Shown: positions 53,541 to 62,461 of the stretch, one piece after another
Position numbering within the stretch: the first letter of the stretch is position 1
Layout: every line of letters begins with the position of its first letter
Made by a program: the position numbers and the translations under genes
Notes under the pieces: generated by a model
The model's input: only the letters and a program-made list of their open reading frames with translations
What the model was told of the DNA's origin: nothing
Database searches by the model: none
Origin: Planctomycetota bacterium
GTDB lineage: Bacteria > Planctomycetota > Phycisphaerae > Sedimentisphaerales > Anaerobacaceae
Assembly (NCBI GenBank): GCA_019456145.1
Contig: VRUL01000005.1
Span: 1-64,000 of the forward strand
Direction of reading: 5' to 3'
DNA: 64,000 nucleotides

Positions 53541-54950
53541 TTATACAACATTAACATTTAGCATTTCGTCCCATGCTTTAGTAATATCAGTTAACTGTCT
53601 GATAGTTTCTTCAAAACGGGTCCTATCTCGAATAGGCTGAATAAGAAAGTTGCTTAATCTGTCAATTAAAGCGATTGCTCCGTCAATGCGCCGATTGCTT
53701 CCCGATGAAAAAGCCCCGATGTTTATCAGATCCTCGGCATCAATATAGGTAGCATATATCTCCTTGAGTTTTTGGGCCGCAGCTTTGTGTTCTTCGCTTA
53801 CTACTGCGGGCATTAATCGGCTTATGCTGGCCAGGATATCCACTGCGGGATAATGTCCGCGATCTGCCAGTTTTCTTGACAAAACTATATGTCCATCCAA
53901 CAGGCTTCTGGCACTATCAGCTACCGGGTCAGTCAAATCGTCGTTTTCAACAAGGACAGTGAGGATTCCTGTGATGCTGCCATTTTCGGAGCATCCTAAA
54001 CGTTCTATAAGTCTTGGCATCAGTGAAAAAACACTGGGGCAGTAACCTTTTGCTGCCGGCGGCTCACCTGCAGCAAGACCTATTTCTCGCTGGCCCTGAG
54101 CAAATCGCGTAAGTGAATCCATCATAAACAAGACATTTTTGCCTTTGTCCCTGAAATATTCGGCAATTGTTACAGCTACAAACGCTGCCTTTACCCGTTG
54201 AATTGGAGGTGAATCTGATGTAGCGACCACTACTACACTGCGAGCCAAGCCCTCCGGACCAAGGTCGTTTTCCAGAAACTCTCGTACTTCCCGGCCACGC
54301 TCGCCTATCAATGCGACAATATTTACATCCGCATCACTCGAATTGGCAATATCACCGAGTAGCATACTTTTGCCTACCCCACTGCCTGAAAATATTCCAA
54401 CACGCTGTCCTCTGCCGCAGGTTAGCATACCATCTATCGACCTAATTCCCAAAGCCAGAGGTTGAGTAATTTTCCCTCGCCTTAAAGGCGGGGGGCCACT
54501 TGCATCTAACGCCTTCTTATCAGTTCCTGTTAGAGGGCCTTTGTCGTCAATAGGTTCTCCAAGACCGTTGAGTACCCGCCCAAGAATATTGTCGTTTAGA
54601 TTAATATAATGAAGAGTACTGTGAGCAGTTACTGTATTGCCAGGTGATATGCCCTCTATGTGCTCTAAAGGAAGCAGAATAAGCCGATCCCCCTGGAAAC
54701 CTACCACCTCGGCCAATGCATGCCGACCATCACGAATGTTGATGCTGCAGAACTCACCCAGGCCCACTTTGGGACCGCTGGATTCAACCGTCAAACCTGA
54801 AACCCGAATCACAAAACCATTACAATTTAACAAATTCAGTGCTCGCAGTGTTGAGTGAAATTTATCAAAATCAATTAAATTATTGCCCGCTTTGTCGGAC
54901 GCATCTTGTTGTGGTTGAAGTTCCTGATCTGTAGTATCGCTTGTAGTCAT
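53541..54950 (-). CDS. fliI: Flagellum-specific ATPase FliI
   Basis: The 469-residue protein has Walker A (FSGSGVGKS), Walker B (LFMMDSLTRFAQGQREIG) and the conserved GERGREVREF. It is the type III export ATPase that unfolds and releases substrates with FliH and FliJ. An acidic Gln-rich N-terminus precedes the core. Confidence 0.97.
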   Translation of the reverse strand: MTTSDTTDQELQPQQDASDKAGNNLIDFDKFHSTLRALNLLNCNGFVIRVSGLTVESSGPKVGLGEFCSINIRDGRHALAEVVGFQGDRLILLPLEHIEGISPGNTVTAHSTLHYINLNDNILGRVLNGLGEPIDDKGPLTGTDKKALDASGPPPLRRGKITQPLALGIRSIDGMLTCGRGQRVGIFSGSGVGKSMLLGDIANSSDADVNIVALIGERGREVREFLENDLGPEGLARSVVVVATSDSPPIQRVKAAFVAVTIAEYFRDKGKNVLFMMDSLTRFAQGQREIGLAAGEPPAAKGYCPSVFSLMPRLIERLGCSENGSITGILTVLVENDDLTDPVADSARSLLDGHIVLSRKLADRGHYPAVDILASISRLMPAVVSEEHKAAAQKLKEIYATYIDAEDLINIGAFSSGSNRRIDGAIALIDRLSNFLIQPIRDRTRFEETIRQLTDITKAWDEMLNVNVV

Positions 54951-54953
54951 AAA

Positions 54954-55535
54954 TTATTCTGCCTTTTTGAGAGCTTTACCGATTTGCTCAAGATGTTCGT
55001 CAATCAATGACTTGATTATTCCCTTTGGGTTCTCAAGTACACATTCAGCCCGCCCAATATTGGGGTCTGCAACGAGTTTGACACCGGTTAATGTATTATC
55101 GTCATCACCTTGTTGGGCTTTCTGGCAGTTAGCAAGATCTTCCGGATTCAAATGCACTACTAAATCCTGGTGTGTGGGAGTATTTTTAAGTGCTTCTTTA
55201 ACAATCGATTCAATTTCATAGTCACCGTCTTCGACTTTTCGCATTAATATCTTTCTGGCAATTTCAACCGAAAGTTTGGCAATTTCTTCTTTATGTTCAG
55301 CGAATATCACATCGTAAAATTGGTTGAGTTTAGCAATTAAAGCCTCAAGTGTTCGGCAAACCTCACTATACAAACTCTCAGGTGCTTTCAAATCCCCTTT
55401 AAACTTGTTTTGCTCGACATTCATATCCGGGCTCATATCTTCGGTAACGGGTGATTCCCCATTGGTACTGTAACCATCTAATATCCTTACCCACTGGACT
55501 GGTTTCTCAAGATGGACTGTAAGTGTCTGCGGCAT
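54954..55535 (-). CDS. fliH: FliI-negative regulator FliH
   Basis: The 193-residue protein has a helical N-terminus and the FliH C-terminal domain (VEIARKILMRKVEDGDYEIE; VVHLNPEDLANCQKAQQ; LDEHLEQIGKAL-type ending). FliH docks FliI at the C-ring. The stop lies 3 bp before the fliI start. Confidence 0.9.
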   Translation of the reverse strand: MPQTLTVHLEKPVQWVRILDGYSTNGESPVTEDMSPDMNVEQNKFKGDLKAPESLYSEVCRTLEALIAKLNQFYDVIFAEHKEEIAKLSVEIARKILMRKVEDGDYEIESIVKEALKNTPTHQDLVVHLNPEDLANCQKAQQGDDDNTLTGVKLVADPNIGRAECVLENPKGIIKSLIDEHLEQIGKALKKAE

Positions 55536-55539
55536 TGTT

Positions 55540-56544
55540 CTATCGTCCTACAAATCTAAGTTTGCCTTCCTCATTGGCTTCCCGCAACGGCTGGACAACT
55601 TCTTCCCTGGCATCAAGAATTTCTTTTTCCAGCGGTTCCTGCATTAGTGAAGCTTCTTCGTCAAGCATGGTCACAATCCGCTCAGATATATTTGAGCGTA
55701 TCCTTTGCGTAATTTCTTCATCTGCTCCATAAAGCGCTATAGCCAATTTACTTGACTCTATGGTTCGAAGCGCTTCCTGCAGAGACCTGTCGGCTATTGA
55801 CAGAATATCTTCCCAGGTTATCATCAAATTCCTTACCATCTTTCCGGTTTCCTCATCGTGCTTACTGATCTCACCAAGCAATTGGTCTCGCAGTTCTTTC
55901 TCAAGTCCACTTAGCATAATAGCAAGTTTTCGCAGACTTTGTCCTTGTTGTCCTGCATGTACGACGAGGGTTTCTCCTTTGATGCTTTTCAGCCGTTCGT
56001 TTACTAAAGTTGCAATCCGGTGCTTCACTACAACTCCAATCGAATCCGGATTCGTCATCTTGCACACGGCTTTGAGACGAACCTCTTCGCCCAAAAGTGT
56101 CAGTACCTCCTGGCTTTTCTTAGGAGCCAGTTCCGACAGTACCACAGCAATCGACTGTGGGTGTTCACCCTCAAGTGCAAGAACCAATTCGTCCGTGCTG
56201 GCCGAACGAATGCTCATAAACAGCTCTTTTTGTTTTGACACTTTTTTAATCTGAGATTGAATTTGATCCGCTTGTTCTTTGCCAAGAGCTTTCACAAGCA
56301 TATCGTTGAAAAAAGCTTTCATACTAAATCTCGGAGCCTCCTTCTTTCGAAGTGAGTTAAAGAATTCCTGGGTAACCTTTGCTTGTTCCTTATTATTGTG
56401 CTGCTCTGATGCGTCGATTCGCGCAAGCTCCATAGCGATGTCTTGAATCTCTTCGGGTTCAATCCCCTTGAGAAGCTCGGCAGCCGTCACAGTATCCAGA
56501 CTCATCAGTAGCGTCGCAGCTTTTTGTTTACCGGTTAATGCCAC
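55540..56544 (-). CDS. fliG: Flagellar motor switch protein FliG (functional-looking copy)
   Basis: The 334-residue protein has the FliG N, middle (EHPQSIAVVLSELAPKKSQE) and C-terminal motor domains. The torque helix reads NISERIVTMLDEEASLMQ, keeping the Arg and acidic residues at positions equivalent to E. coli R281, D288 and D289. Start GTG lies directly after the stop of its paralogue. The C-terminus KLRFVGR is typical. Confidence 0.93.
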   Translation of the reverse strand: MALTGKQKAATLLMSLDTVTAAELLKGIEPEEIQDIAMELARIDASEQHNNKEQAKVTQEFFNSLRKKEAPRFSMKAFFNDMLVKALGKEQADQIQSQIKKVSKQKELFMSIRSASTDELVLALEGEHPQSIAVVLSELAPKKSQEVLTLLGEEVRLKAVCKMTNPDSIGVVVKHRIATLVNERLKSIKGETLVVHAGQQGQSLRKLAIMLSGLEKELRDQLLGEISKHDEETGKMVRNLMITWEDILSIADRSLQEALRTIESSKLAIALYGADEEITQRIRSNISERIVTMLDEEASLMQEPLEKEILDAREEVVQPLREANEEGKLRFVGR

Positions 56545-57543
56545 TTACTTAATCCTTTCGCGCAAAACCTGGACAATTTCATCTCTTGCTTCTTCGACAT
56601 CCTTTTTCCACTCCGCCTTCGTTTCCGAAGACAACAGGGGGAGCACATGTGAAGTATGCTCATTCAGTGCAGCAGCAGCTTGCTCGGAGATATTAGAAGT
56701 TATTTTTTGCACGAGCGCATAGTCGGCCCCGACCAATGCTAACGCTAATTTCTTCACATCAAATCCTCTCAGGACCTTTTGTAGCAACCTGTCAGCCACT
56801 TGCGGCATATCTTCCCAGGCTATCATTGAGCCAGGCCCTGTTTCACCAGCTTTGTTGTCTTTTGCCTGTTTTGTGCCAAACAGACAATCTCGACACTTTT
56901 TACCCAGGTAGCGTAAAATCAGAGCCATTTTCCTTAAAAATCCCTCAGACCGAGTTGGTAAAGCCTCACTTGCACCATTTGTTATTGCAGCCTTGAGACG
57001 CTTGCAGACCGTCTTTGTGATCTGTGTCTTTGCTTCCTGTGTCATATTCTCACAAGTGATCATCCTTCTGATAGTACTGAGCCGGATACTCTCGCCAAAA
57101 AGATCGAGTACATCGGAGCTTTTCTTAGCCGGCAGTTCTGATAAAACCCACGCAGCAGCCTGAGGGTGTTCTTTCTCCAGAACTGAGGCTATCGTTTGTG
57201 AATCGAGGAAACCAATACGTGCAAACGGGTTATTTTCCTTCACCAAATCCTCTATCCTGGTCTGGATCTGCTCTGTTTTCTCGCCACCTGCCGTAGTTTT
57301 CTGCATTTCCTTCATGAAGCTCTCAGGGTGAAATCCTTGATCGGCCTGAAGCGAATTGCAGAACTGCCGGGCAATTTGGGCGCTCTGCTTATCGTTACGA
57401 TAACCGGCTGCATCAAGACGCGCCAGTTCCACCGCCAATTCCTGAACCAATTCAGGTTTAACGCCTTTGAGCAACTCAGTAGCGGTTACAGTATCAAGGC
57501 TCATCAACAGCATAGCAGCTTTTTGTTTACCTCTCGGTACCAC
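56545..57543 (-). CDS. FliG paralogue with degenerate motor domain
   Basis: The 332-residue protein is a clear FliG (start GKQKAAMLLMSLDTVTATEL; middle EHPQAAAWVLSELPAKKSSD). The torque helix reads NISEQAAAALNEHTSHV: the Arg is Gln and the acidic pair is Glu-His, so the usual charges are partly lost. It ends VLRERIK, without the canonical tail. Both this gene and the next begin with GTG; the stop TAA touches the next GTG. It is a tandem duplicate that has changed role or is decaying. Confidence 0.85.
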   Translation of the reverse strand: MVPRGKQKAAMLLMSLDTVTATELLKGVKPELVQELAVELARLDAAGYRNDKQSAQIARQFCNSLQADQGFHPESFMKEMQKTTAGGEKTEQIQTRIEDLVKENNPFARIGFLDSQTIASVLEKEHPQAAAWVLSELPAKKSSDVLDLFGESIRLSTIRRMITCENMTQEAKTQITKTVCKRLKAAITNGASEALPTRSEGFLRKMALILRYLGKKCRDCLFGTKQAKDNKAGETGPGSMIAWEDMPQVADRLLQKVLRGFDVKKLALALVGADYALVQKITSNISEQAAAALNEHTSHVLPLLSSETKAEWKKDVEEARDEIVQVLRERIK

Positions 57544-57547
57544 TTAT

Positions 57548-59053
57548 CTAACTCCTTTTGTCCTCGAGCCAGCTTGCAAACAATTGTTTGGCCTGCTCGG
57601 GATTACTTCGCAAGCTTTCAGCTATTCGGTTGCGCATCTCCGATGGCCCAGAACTCTCAGTTCCGGTTGGGAGAAGACCGCCAGTTGCTCCAGCGGCAGG
57701 CAACTTTCCTGTTGCAGGCATCGAAGCAGCTTTTTTCTTTGCTTTGCTGAACATTTTCAGTACTAATAACGCACAAATCGCCATAATTCCAAGTGAGGCT
57801 TGCCCCGCAATCGCTATAAAATCAAGCCCACCGGACGGCTCTTCATCTAACAGCGGTCTGGCCGGGCGATGAAACTTGATGTCAACTACTTTGATGGCGC
57901 CTGTCTCCTTAATGCCAAGTGCGTTCCTGATAATTTCTTCCACCTCAGAGAGTTCCATGATTTTTGCGCCACTGCCGCCGGAACCTGTTCCATTGGCATC
58001 GGGTGGTGATAAGTCAACAAAAGCAGCTACAGAGAGAGATTTTATTTCGCCCGGCAAAACAATCTCCTCCTTCACCGTCTTTCCGATCTTGTATTCGGTA
58101 GTAATTGTTTCATCTTTTTTTACACTACCTGCTTTGGCTGGCTGGCCTGCGGCTGACGCACTGTCGGCTCCAGTTTCAGAATTAGTTGTAATCTCTTCGC
58201 TGGTAACAACTCCCTTTGGTTCATAAGTTTCTGTAACAGTACTGACGTTGTTTGTATCAATGACTGCATAGATCTTAACCGTTGCCCTGCCTGGCCCTAA
58301 AACAGTGGTGAGCATCTCTTCAACCTTGTCCTGCAAATTTTTCTCCACCCTTTCCTTGTAATCCTGAATGGTACCGGCACCACCGGCCATAGCTTGATCC
58401 GATTCACTGGAAAGAAGAAGTCCCTGACTATCTACCACGGTTACGTTTTCGGATTTAAGTCCCTCGACACTGCCTGCAATTAGATGTGTTATAGCTGCTA
58501 TGTTCAAGGCGCTCAATCTATAGCCTGCCTTTAGCCGAAGAACTACAGAAGCGCTGGTTTGCGACGTTTGAGAAGAGAACAATGTATGTTCCGGATTTAC
58601 TATATGAATTCGGGCATGAATAACTCCATCTATCATTTGTATACTTTTGGCCAGCTCATCCTGAATGGCACGTTTGAGGTTGATGCTTTGGACAAACGGA
58701 CTTATTCCGATTTTCTCATTATCAAATATCCCGTAGCCTTTCTGGCCACCGTCTGGCAATCCCTCTTTTGCCATGTCTAAACGAAGTTGAGTTACGTGAT
58801 TTTTAGGCACATAGATTGTTGTACCCCCACGGCCTAATTTGTAAATAATATCCTTATCGCTGATTTTTTCTGTAATCTTAGCTGCTTCTTCAACGTCAAG
58901 ACTTGAATATAATACCCTCATATCAGGTCTCCGCACCCAATAAGTCAGCAACACACCAACAATAACAACTGCCAGAGCTATCGCAAGTAGCAAAGCTCGT
59001 TGAACTATACTTACATTTTGCCAAATTGCCTCTATCTTCTGGAGAAAGTTCAT
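57548..59053 (-). CDS. fliF: Flagellar MS-ring protein FliF
   Basis: The 501-residue protein has an N-terminal membrane helix (about 20-40), YscJ/FliF periplasmic domains (LDVEEAAKITEKISDKDI; KRAIQDELAKSIQMIDGV) and a C-terminal membrane helix (about 425-445). The C-tail with LLASWLEDKRS-like residues binds FliG. I start at ATG 59053; the preceding in-frame TTG is less likely. It precedes the tandem fliG genes. Confidence 0.95.
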   Translation of the reverse strand: MNFLQKIEAIWQNVSIVQRALLLAIALAVVIVGVLLTYWVRRPDMRVLYSSLDVEEAAKITEKISDKDIIYKLGRGGTTIYVPKNHVTQLRLDMAKEGLPDGGQKGYGIFDNEKIGISPFVQSINLKRAIQDELAKSIQMIDGVIHARIHIVNPEHTLFSSQTSQTSASVVLRLKAGYRLSALNIAAITHLIAGSVEGLKSENVTVVDSQGLLLSSESDQAMAGGAGTIQDYKERVEKNLQDKVEEMLTTVLGPGRATVKIYAVIDTNNVSTVTETYEPKGVVTSEEITTNSETGADSASAAGQPAKAGSVKKDETITTEYKIGKTVKEEIVLPGEIKSLSVAAFVDLSPPDANGTGSGGSGAKIMELSEVEEIIRNALGIKETGAIKVVDIKFHRPARPLLDEEPSGGLDFIAIAGQASLGIMAICALLVLKMFSKAKKKAASMPATGKLPAAGATGGLLPTGTESSGPSEMRNRIAESLRSNPEQAKQLFASWLEDKRS

Positions 59054-59109
59054 CAAATCCTTTCGCAGATTGATAACGGATTATCAAAAAGAAGGTTACA
59101 GATGTTCGG

Positions 59110-59451
59110 TTATAATGGCATATTCATAGTTTGTTTGTAGGCTTCAATTAGCTTATTTCTGACACCCACAAGAAGTTTAAAACTCATATCAGCCTTAGCT
59201 ACCGCCGATACCACAGAGGTAATATCCTCATTTTTGCCCGATAACAAATCCTTTATGGATACATCTGATGATTGTTGAAGGTTGTCAACTTCGGATATGT
59301 ATCTTTCGACAGCCTTAACAGTATCAGCAAAGCCTGTTTTTGGGGTTGTGGTTTTGACTTTGGTTATCCCGGATCCAGTGGTATCCGGATTGGTTTTGGG
59401 TAATACCGAACTTATATGGGCATTTAAATTAACCATTTGATTTAGCCTCAC
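59110..59451 (-). CDS. fliE: Flagellar hook-basal body protein FliE
   Basis: The 113-residue protein matches FliE: IKDLLSGKNEDITSVVSAVA and a C-terminal FKLLVGVRNKLIEAYKQTMN. FliE joins the MS-ring to the rod. The start overlaps the flgC stop by 4 bp. Confidence 0.95.
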   Translation of the reverse strand: MRLNQMVNLNAHISSVLPKTNPDTTGSGITKVKTTTPKTGFADTVKAVERYISEVDNLQQSSDVSIKDLLSGKNEDITSVVSAVAKADMSFKLLVGVRNKLIEAYKQTMNMPL

Positions 59452-59852
59452 TTAAGTAATTCAAGCGTAGTTTCCACCATTTCTTGATAACGCTTTAGAC
59501 TTGCTACATTAGCCTGATACATTCGCGCCGCAATATTTAGATTCATCATCTCAACCGGCAAATTAACATTGGGCATTGTCACATATCCTTGCTCGTCTGC
59601 ATGGGGATGGTCAGGCTTTAAAATCATCGGGAAATTGCTCATATCCGCTGATATTTCATCCAGGATAACTCCCCCCATACCATCACCATCTGTTTTAAAT
59701 ACCGCTTCGAGCCTGCGGTAAGGTTCACCGTTCCCGTTATCCGTGGACTGGGCATTTGCGACATTAGACGAAATTACTTGTATATTTTTACCTTGTGCCC
59801 GAAGGCCTGAAATCGCTATATCTATAGGACTCAAAGCAGTATTGGCTTCCAT
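59448..59852 (-). CDS. flgC: Proximal rod protein FlgC
   Basis: The 134-residue protein has the rod motif (ISGLRAQGKNIQVISSNVAN) and the C-terminal signature (NLPVEMMNLNIAARMYQANV). Size and order in flgB-flgC-fliE are canonical. Confidence 0.96.
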   Translation of the reverse strand: MEANTALSPIDIAISGLRAQGKNIQVISSNVANAQSTDNGNGEPYRRLEAVFKTDGDGMGGVILDEISADMSNFPMILKPDHPHADEQGYVTMPNVNLPVEMMNLNIAARMYQANVASLKRYQEMVETTLELLK

Positions 59853-59932
59853 TTGTGTCTGCCTTTCTCTAAAATCTCGATATCTAAGTTACTTTTTTCT
59901 ATTGACTAAACACTACTGCTAACCACCACAAA

Positions 59933-60292
59933 TTATTTCAAATTTATCGCCAATTCAATTTGTCGGTACTTTTTCTGTAGGAGCCGAATATATGCTTTGT
60001 GGTGAAGGGTATTCTTCACCATTTCACCGATTTCGACTTCCAAACTGACATCGTTGCCGTTTGATTTTACCGGTGTATTTTTGGGATTGTAAATCTGCGG
60101 CTTGATTTTGCTCAAATCAACAGATCCAGATGAGTCCATTGCTTTGGCAAGTAATTCTTTGAATTTGACATCAAGCCTCCGGTATCCCGGAGTCTGGAGA
60201 TTAGCAAGATTATTGGCGATTGCCTTCTGGCGAAGGCTTTCAGTCCTTATGCCAGCCTCGAGAATGTCAACTATATTGCTTGTTTTAGACAT
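59933..60292 (-). CDS. flgB: Proximal rod protein FlgB
   Basis: The 119-residue protein has RQKAIANNLANLQTPGYRRL near the N-terminus and the FlgB ending with NTLHHKAYIRLLQKKYRQIE. It is the first gene of the minus-strand basal-body unit and has a sigma-54 promoter 50 bp upstream. Confidence 0.95.
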   Translation of the reverse strand: MSKTSNIVDILEAGIRTESLRQKAIANNLANLQTPGYRRLDVKFKELLAKAMDSSGSVDLSKIKPQIYNPKNTPVKSNGNDVSLEVEIGEMVKNTLHHKAYIRLLQKKYRQIELAINLK

Positions 60293-60341
60293 ATATAGCT
60301 TTCAAATCAGGCACACAAAATACTATTCAACAGGAAAAATT

Positions 60342-60357
60342 AGCAATAATCGTGCCA
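60342..60357 (-). promoter_or_regulatory. Sigma-54 promoter of the flgB unit
   Basis: The minus strand reads TGGCAC-GATTA-TTGCT, a full -24/-12 match. Transcription would begin near 60331, about 39 bases before the flgB ATG. Confidence 0.88.
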
Positions 60358-60681
60358 AACAGCCAAAGACCATCATTTTCAATCAATTAGCCGGCTGTTT
60401 TGTGCTAAAAACCGTCTAAAACAAAAATAAGTACCTATTAGGGCGGTTGCGACCGTGTCAGAATCCTATACACCCAAATGCTTTTTTTTACATCCTCCGT
60501 CCTCCCCACAAAACATTCCAATTCGCCGCGAAAAACCGGAAATTCTTTCCTGTCTATAGGAGAATTTGTCGGCAGATAGACCATAATATTGTGCATTTTC
60601 GCACTATTGGAATTCTTTTAACATTCATAAGTCACGTTGTAACAAACAGATAACTTTAGTTAAGTGTCCGTGCTCTAATAG

Positions 60682-60697
60682 TGGCACGACAGTTGCT
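60682..60697 (+). promoter_or_regulatory. Sigma-54 promoter of fliK
   Basis: TGGCAC-GACAG-TTGCT is a full match, including the G after TGGCAC. Transcription would start near 60708, so a GTG start at 60681 cannot be used from this promoter and the coding start must lie at or beyond ATG 60711. Confidence 0.88.
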
Positions 60698-60710
60698 CAA
60701 TAACTACTGT

Positions 60711-62447
60711 ATGAATACTGTTTTTATGATAAATCCGTCTGTGGGCAATGTTGGCACTATACCAACTACATTGAAACCCTTTGAAAATCCTCAATCGCGG
60801 CAATTTACCGCAAATCCAGCCCGTAACGTGCCCCCGCGCAATACTCCCAATACGGCAACGACCGATAATACACAGCCTATTGTTCAAAAACGATCGACTG
60901 ACAAGAGGTCGCAGAGCTTTAGCGATACCCTCAACAGGAAAACAAAGACAAAAGCGTCCCGGAATACTCAGGCTAACAAGAAAAAGAAAAAACGAGACCA
61001 GAGTTACGGGACGTTTTCTAAAATACATCCTGCTAAGTCTTTTACGGTTCAAGGGACACAGACACCACCGGTGGTGCTTGATAAATACATCAATGAGAAA
61101 GTTAATAACCAGTTCCGGCAACAAGTAGAGAGCCGGACTACTGGTAAATCTGCAAAGTTGGTCGCCGGTTCCAAAGCCTTTTCTCTTATCGCACAGATTG
61201 CTAAAGCAATTACTAACAAGCCAGACCAAATAGTATCTACAGCCTCCAAACCGGACAATAAACTAATTCAAACAACGATTGAGCAGAGCCACATTAAATC
61301 TGAAATCATTTTACCTGGTATTTCTAATAAAGCTTACATCATCAATGCTCATCCTGAAAAAGACCAAAATAAGGGAAAACTGCAGACATCTGATAAAGCA
61401 TTTGTTACCAAGGACAAACTTATCAGCAAGCAAAGTCAGCAAAGCGGCACACAATTAATATCCAAAACACTAATCAGTGACAACAAAACAACTGCCGACA
61501 ATAAAACAACTACTGACAATAAACAACCGTTCGAAACAAATATGCCCTCAGCTTCTAAAAGCTCGAAAACGCAGCTATCAAACACCCAAATTTCTGTTCT
61601 TGGCGACAAATCGTCTCCTTCCGGGCAGAAGGTATTGATTGGCCGGGAAAGCCTCATACAGGCTGTGGAAACAGGCAACAAAGCTGAGACAGACCAGAAA
61701 GACCATCACGGCAAAGCGGAAACCTTTGAGTTGCTGGAAAAGAACAGAGCCCAGGTCGAAAATCTCTCTGTTAAAACCATCGCGCAACAGAAGATGAGTT
61801 CACATGGGCAGTTTTCTGCCACGCAAGCGGAAAATCGTCACAATTTACTTTCGAATCATGCTTCCAATCCGGATACGGAGCTGAGTGAGCAGGTACTTGT
61901 CGGTAATAACGCCCAACCTGCCATTACAGAACAATCAGCAACCTCCGCTGTATTCAACAAGATCGCTGGTAATGCAGATTCCGGAGAAAGTGTTGGCGAA
62001 CAAATTCAAGAGTCTATCAACAGTTCTTTCCGTTTGGGCAACCAGCAGATTGTTATTCGGCTCAATCCGCCTGAACTTGGCAAAGTTGCTATAAAATTTC
62101 AGGAAGAGGCTGATGGTATCACCGGTTTATTGGAGGCCGATAAGACACAAACCAGACACCAGATACAGCAGGCGCTGCCTGAGATAATCCAAAACCTTCA
62201 GGATTGTGGTATTCAGATAAAAAGGCTCGAAGTTGTATTGACAAGTCAGCAAGAGTCTCAGAATTTAAAAGACCATTCATCAGCAGGCGGACAGGATGGT
62301 TTCTCCGGGCAACAAAGCTCACCGAATCCCGAATCGCAAAGTAATAATGACACTTACAATGAATGGCTGACAAATATTGACAACGCTGTGGAATTTGCGG
62401 AAACCCAGGTGCAGTTTACAGATAGCTCGATAAATATGTTGGTATAG
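60711..62447 (+). CDS. fliK: Flagellar hook-length control protein FliK
   Basis: The protein (578 residues from ATG 60711; 573 if ATG 60726 is used) is Gln/Asn/Lys/Ser-rich for most of its length and ends with the FliK C-terminal domain (VIRLNPPELGKVAIKFQEEA, about 455-540). FliK measures the hook and signals FlhB. The promoter at 60682-60697 sets an upper limit for the start; the leader would be only a few to about 18 bases and has no clear Shine-Dalgarno. Part of the middle has short repeats (DNKTTADNKTTTDNK). Confidence 0.85.
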   Translation: MNTVFMINPSVGNVGTIPTTLKPFENPQSRQFTANPARNVPPRNTPNTATTDNTQPIVQKRSTDKRSQSFSDTLNRKTKTKASRNTQANKKKKKRDQSYGTFSKIHPAKSFTVQGTQTPPVVLDKYINEKVNNQFRQQVESRTTGKSAKLVAGSKAFSLIAQIAKAITNKPDQIVSTASKPDNKLIQTTIEQSHIKSEIILPGISNKAYIINAHPEKDQNKGKLQTSDKAFVTKDKLISKQSQQSGTQLISKTLISDNKTTADNKTTTDNKQPFETNMPSASKSSKTQLSNTQISVLGDKSSPSGQKVLIGRESLIQAVETGNKAETDQKDHHGKAETFELLEKNRAQVENLSVKTIAQQKMSSHGQFSATQAENRHNLLSNHASNPDTELSEQVLVGNNAQPAITEQSATSAVFNKIAGNADSGESVGEQIQESINSSFRLGNQQIVIRLNPPELGKVAIKFQEEADGITGLLEADKTQTRHQIQQALPEIIQNLQDCGIQIKRLEVVLTSQQESQNLKDHSSAGGQDGFSGQQSSPNPESQSNNDTYNEWLTNIDNAVEFAETQVQFTDSSINMLV

Positions 62448-62461
62448 CTGAAGGAGTATTA

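Larger units (their letters stand above)
60293..60710. other. Divergent flgB/fliK control region
   Basis: These 418 bases separate two divergent flagellar units and carry one sigma-54 promoter at each side. The middle contains T-rich stretches and no gene. Shared activator-binding sites could serve both directions. Confidence 0.6.
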
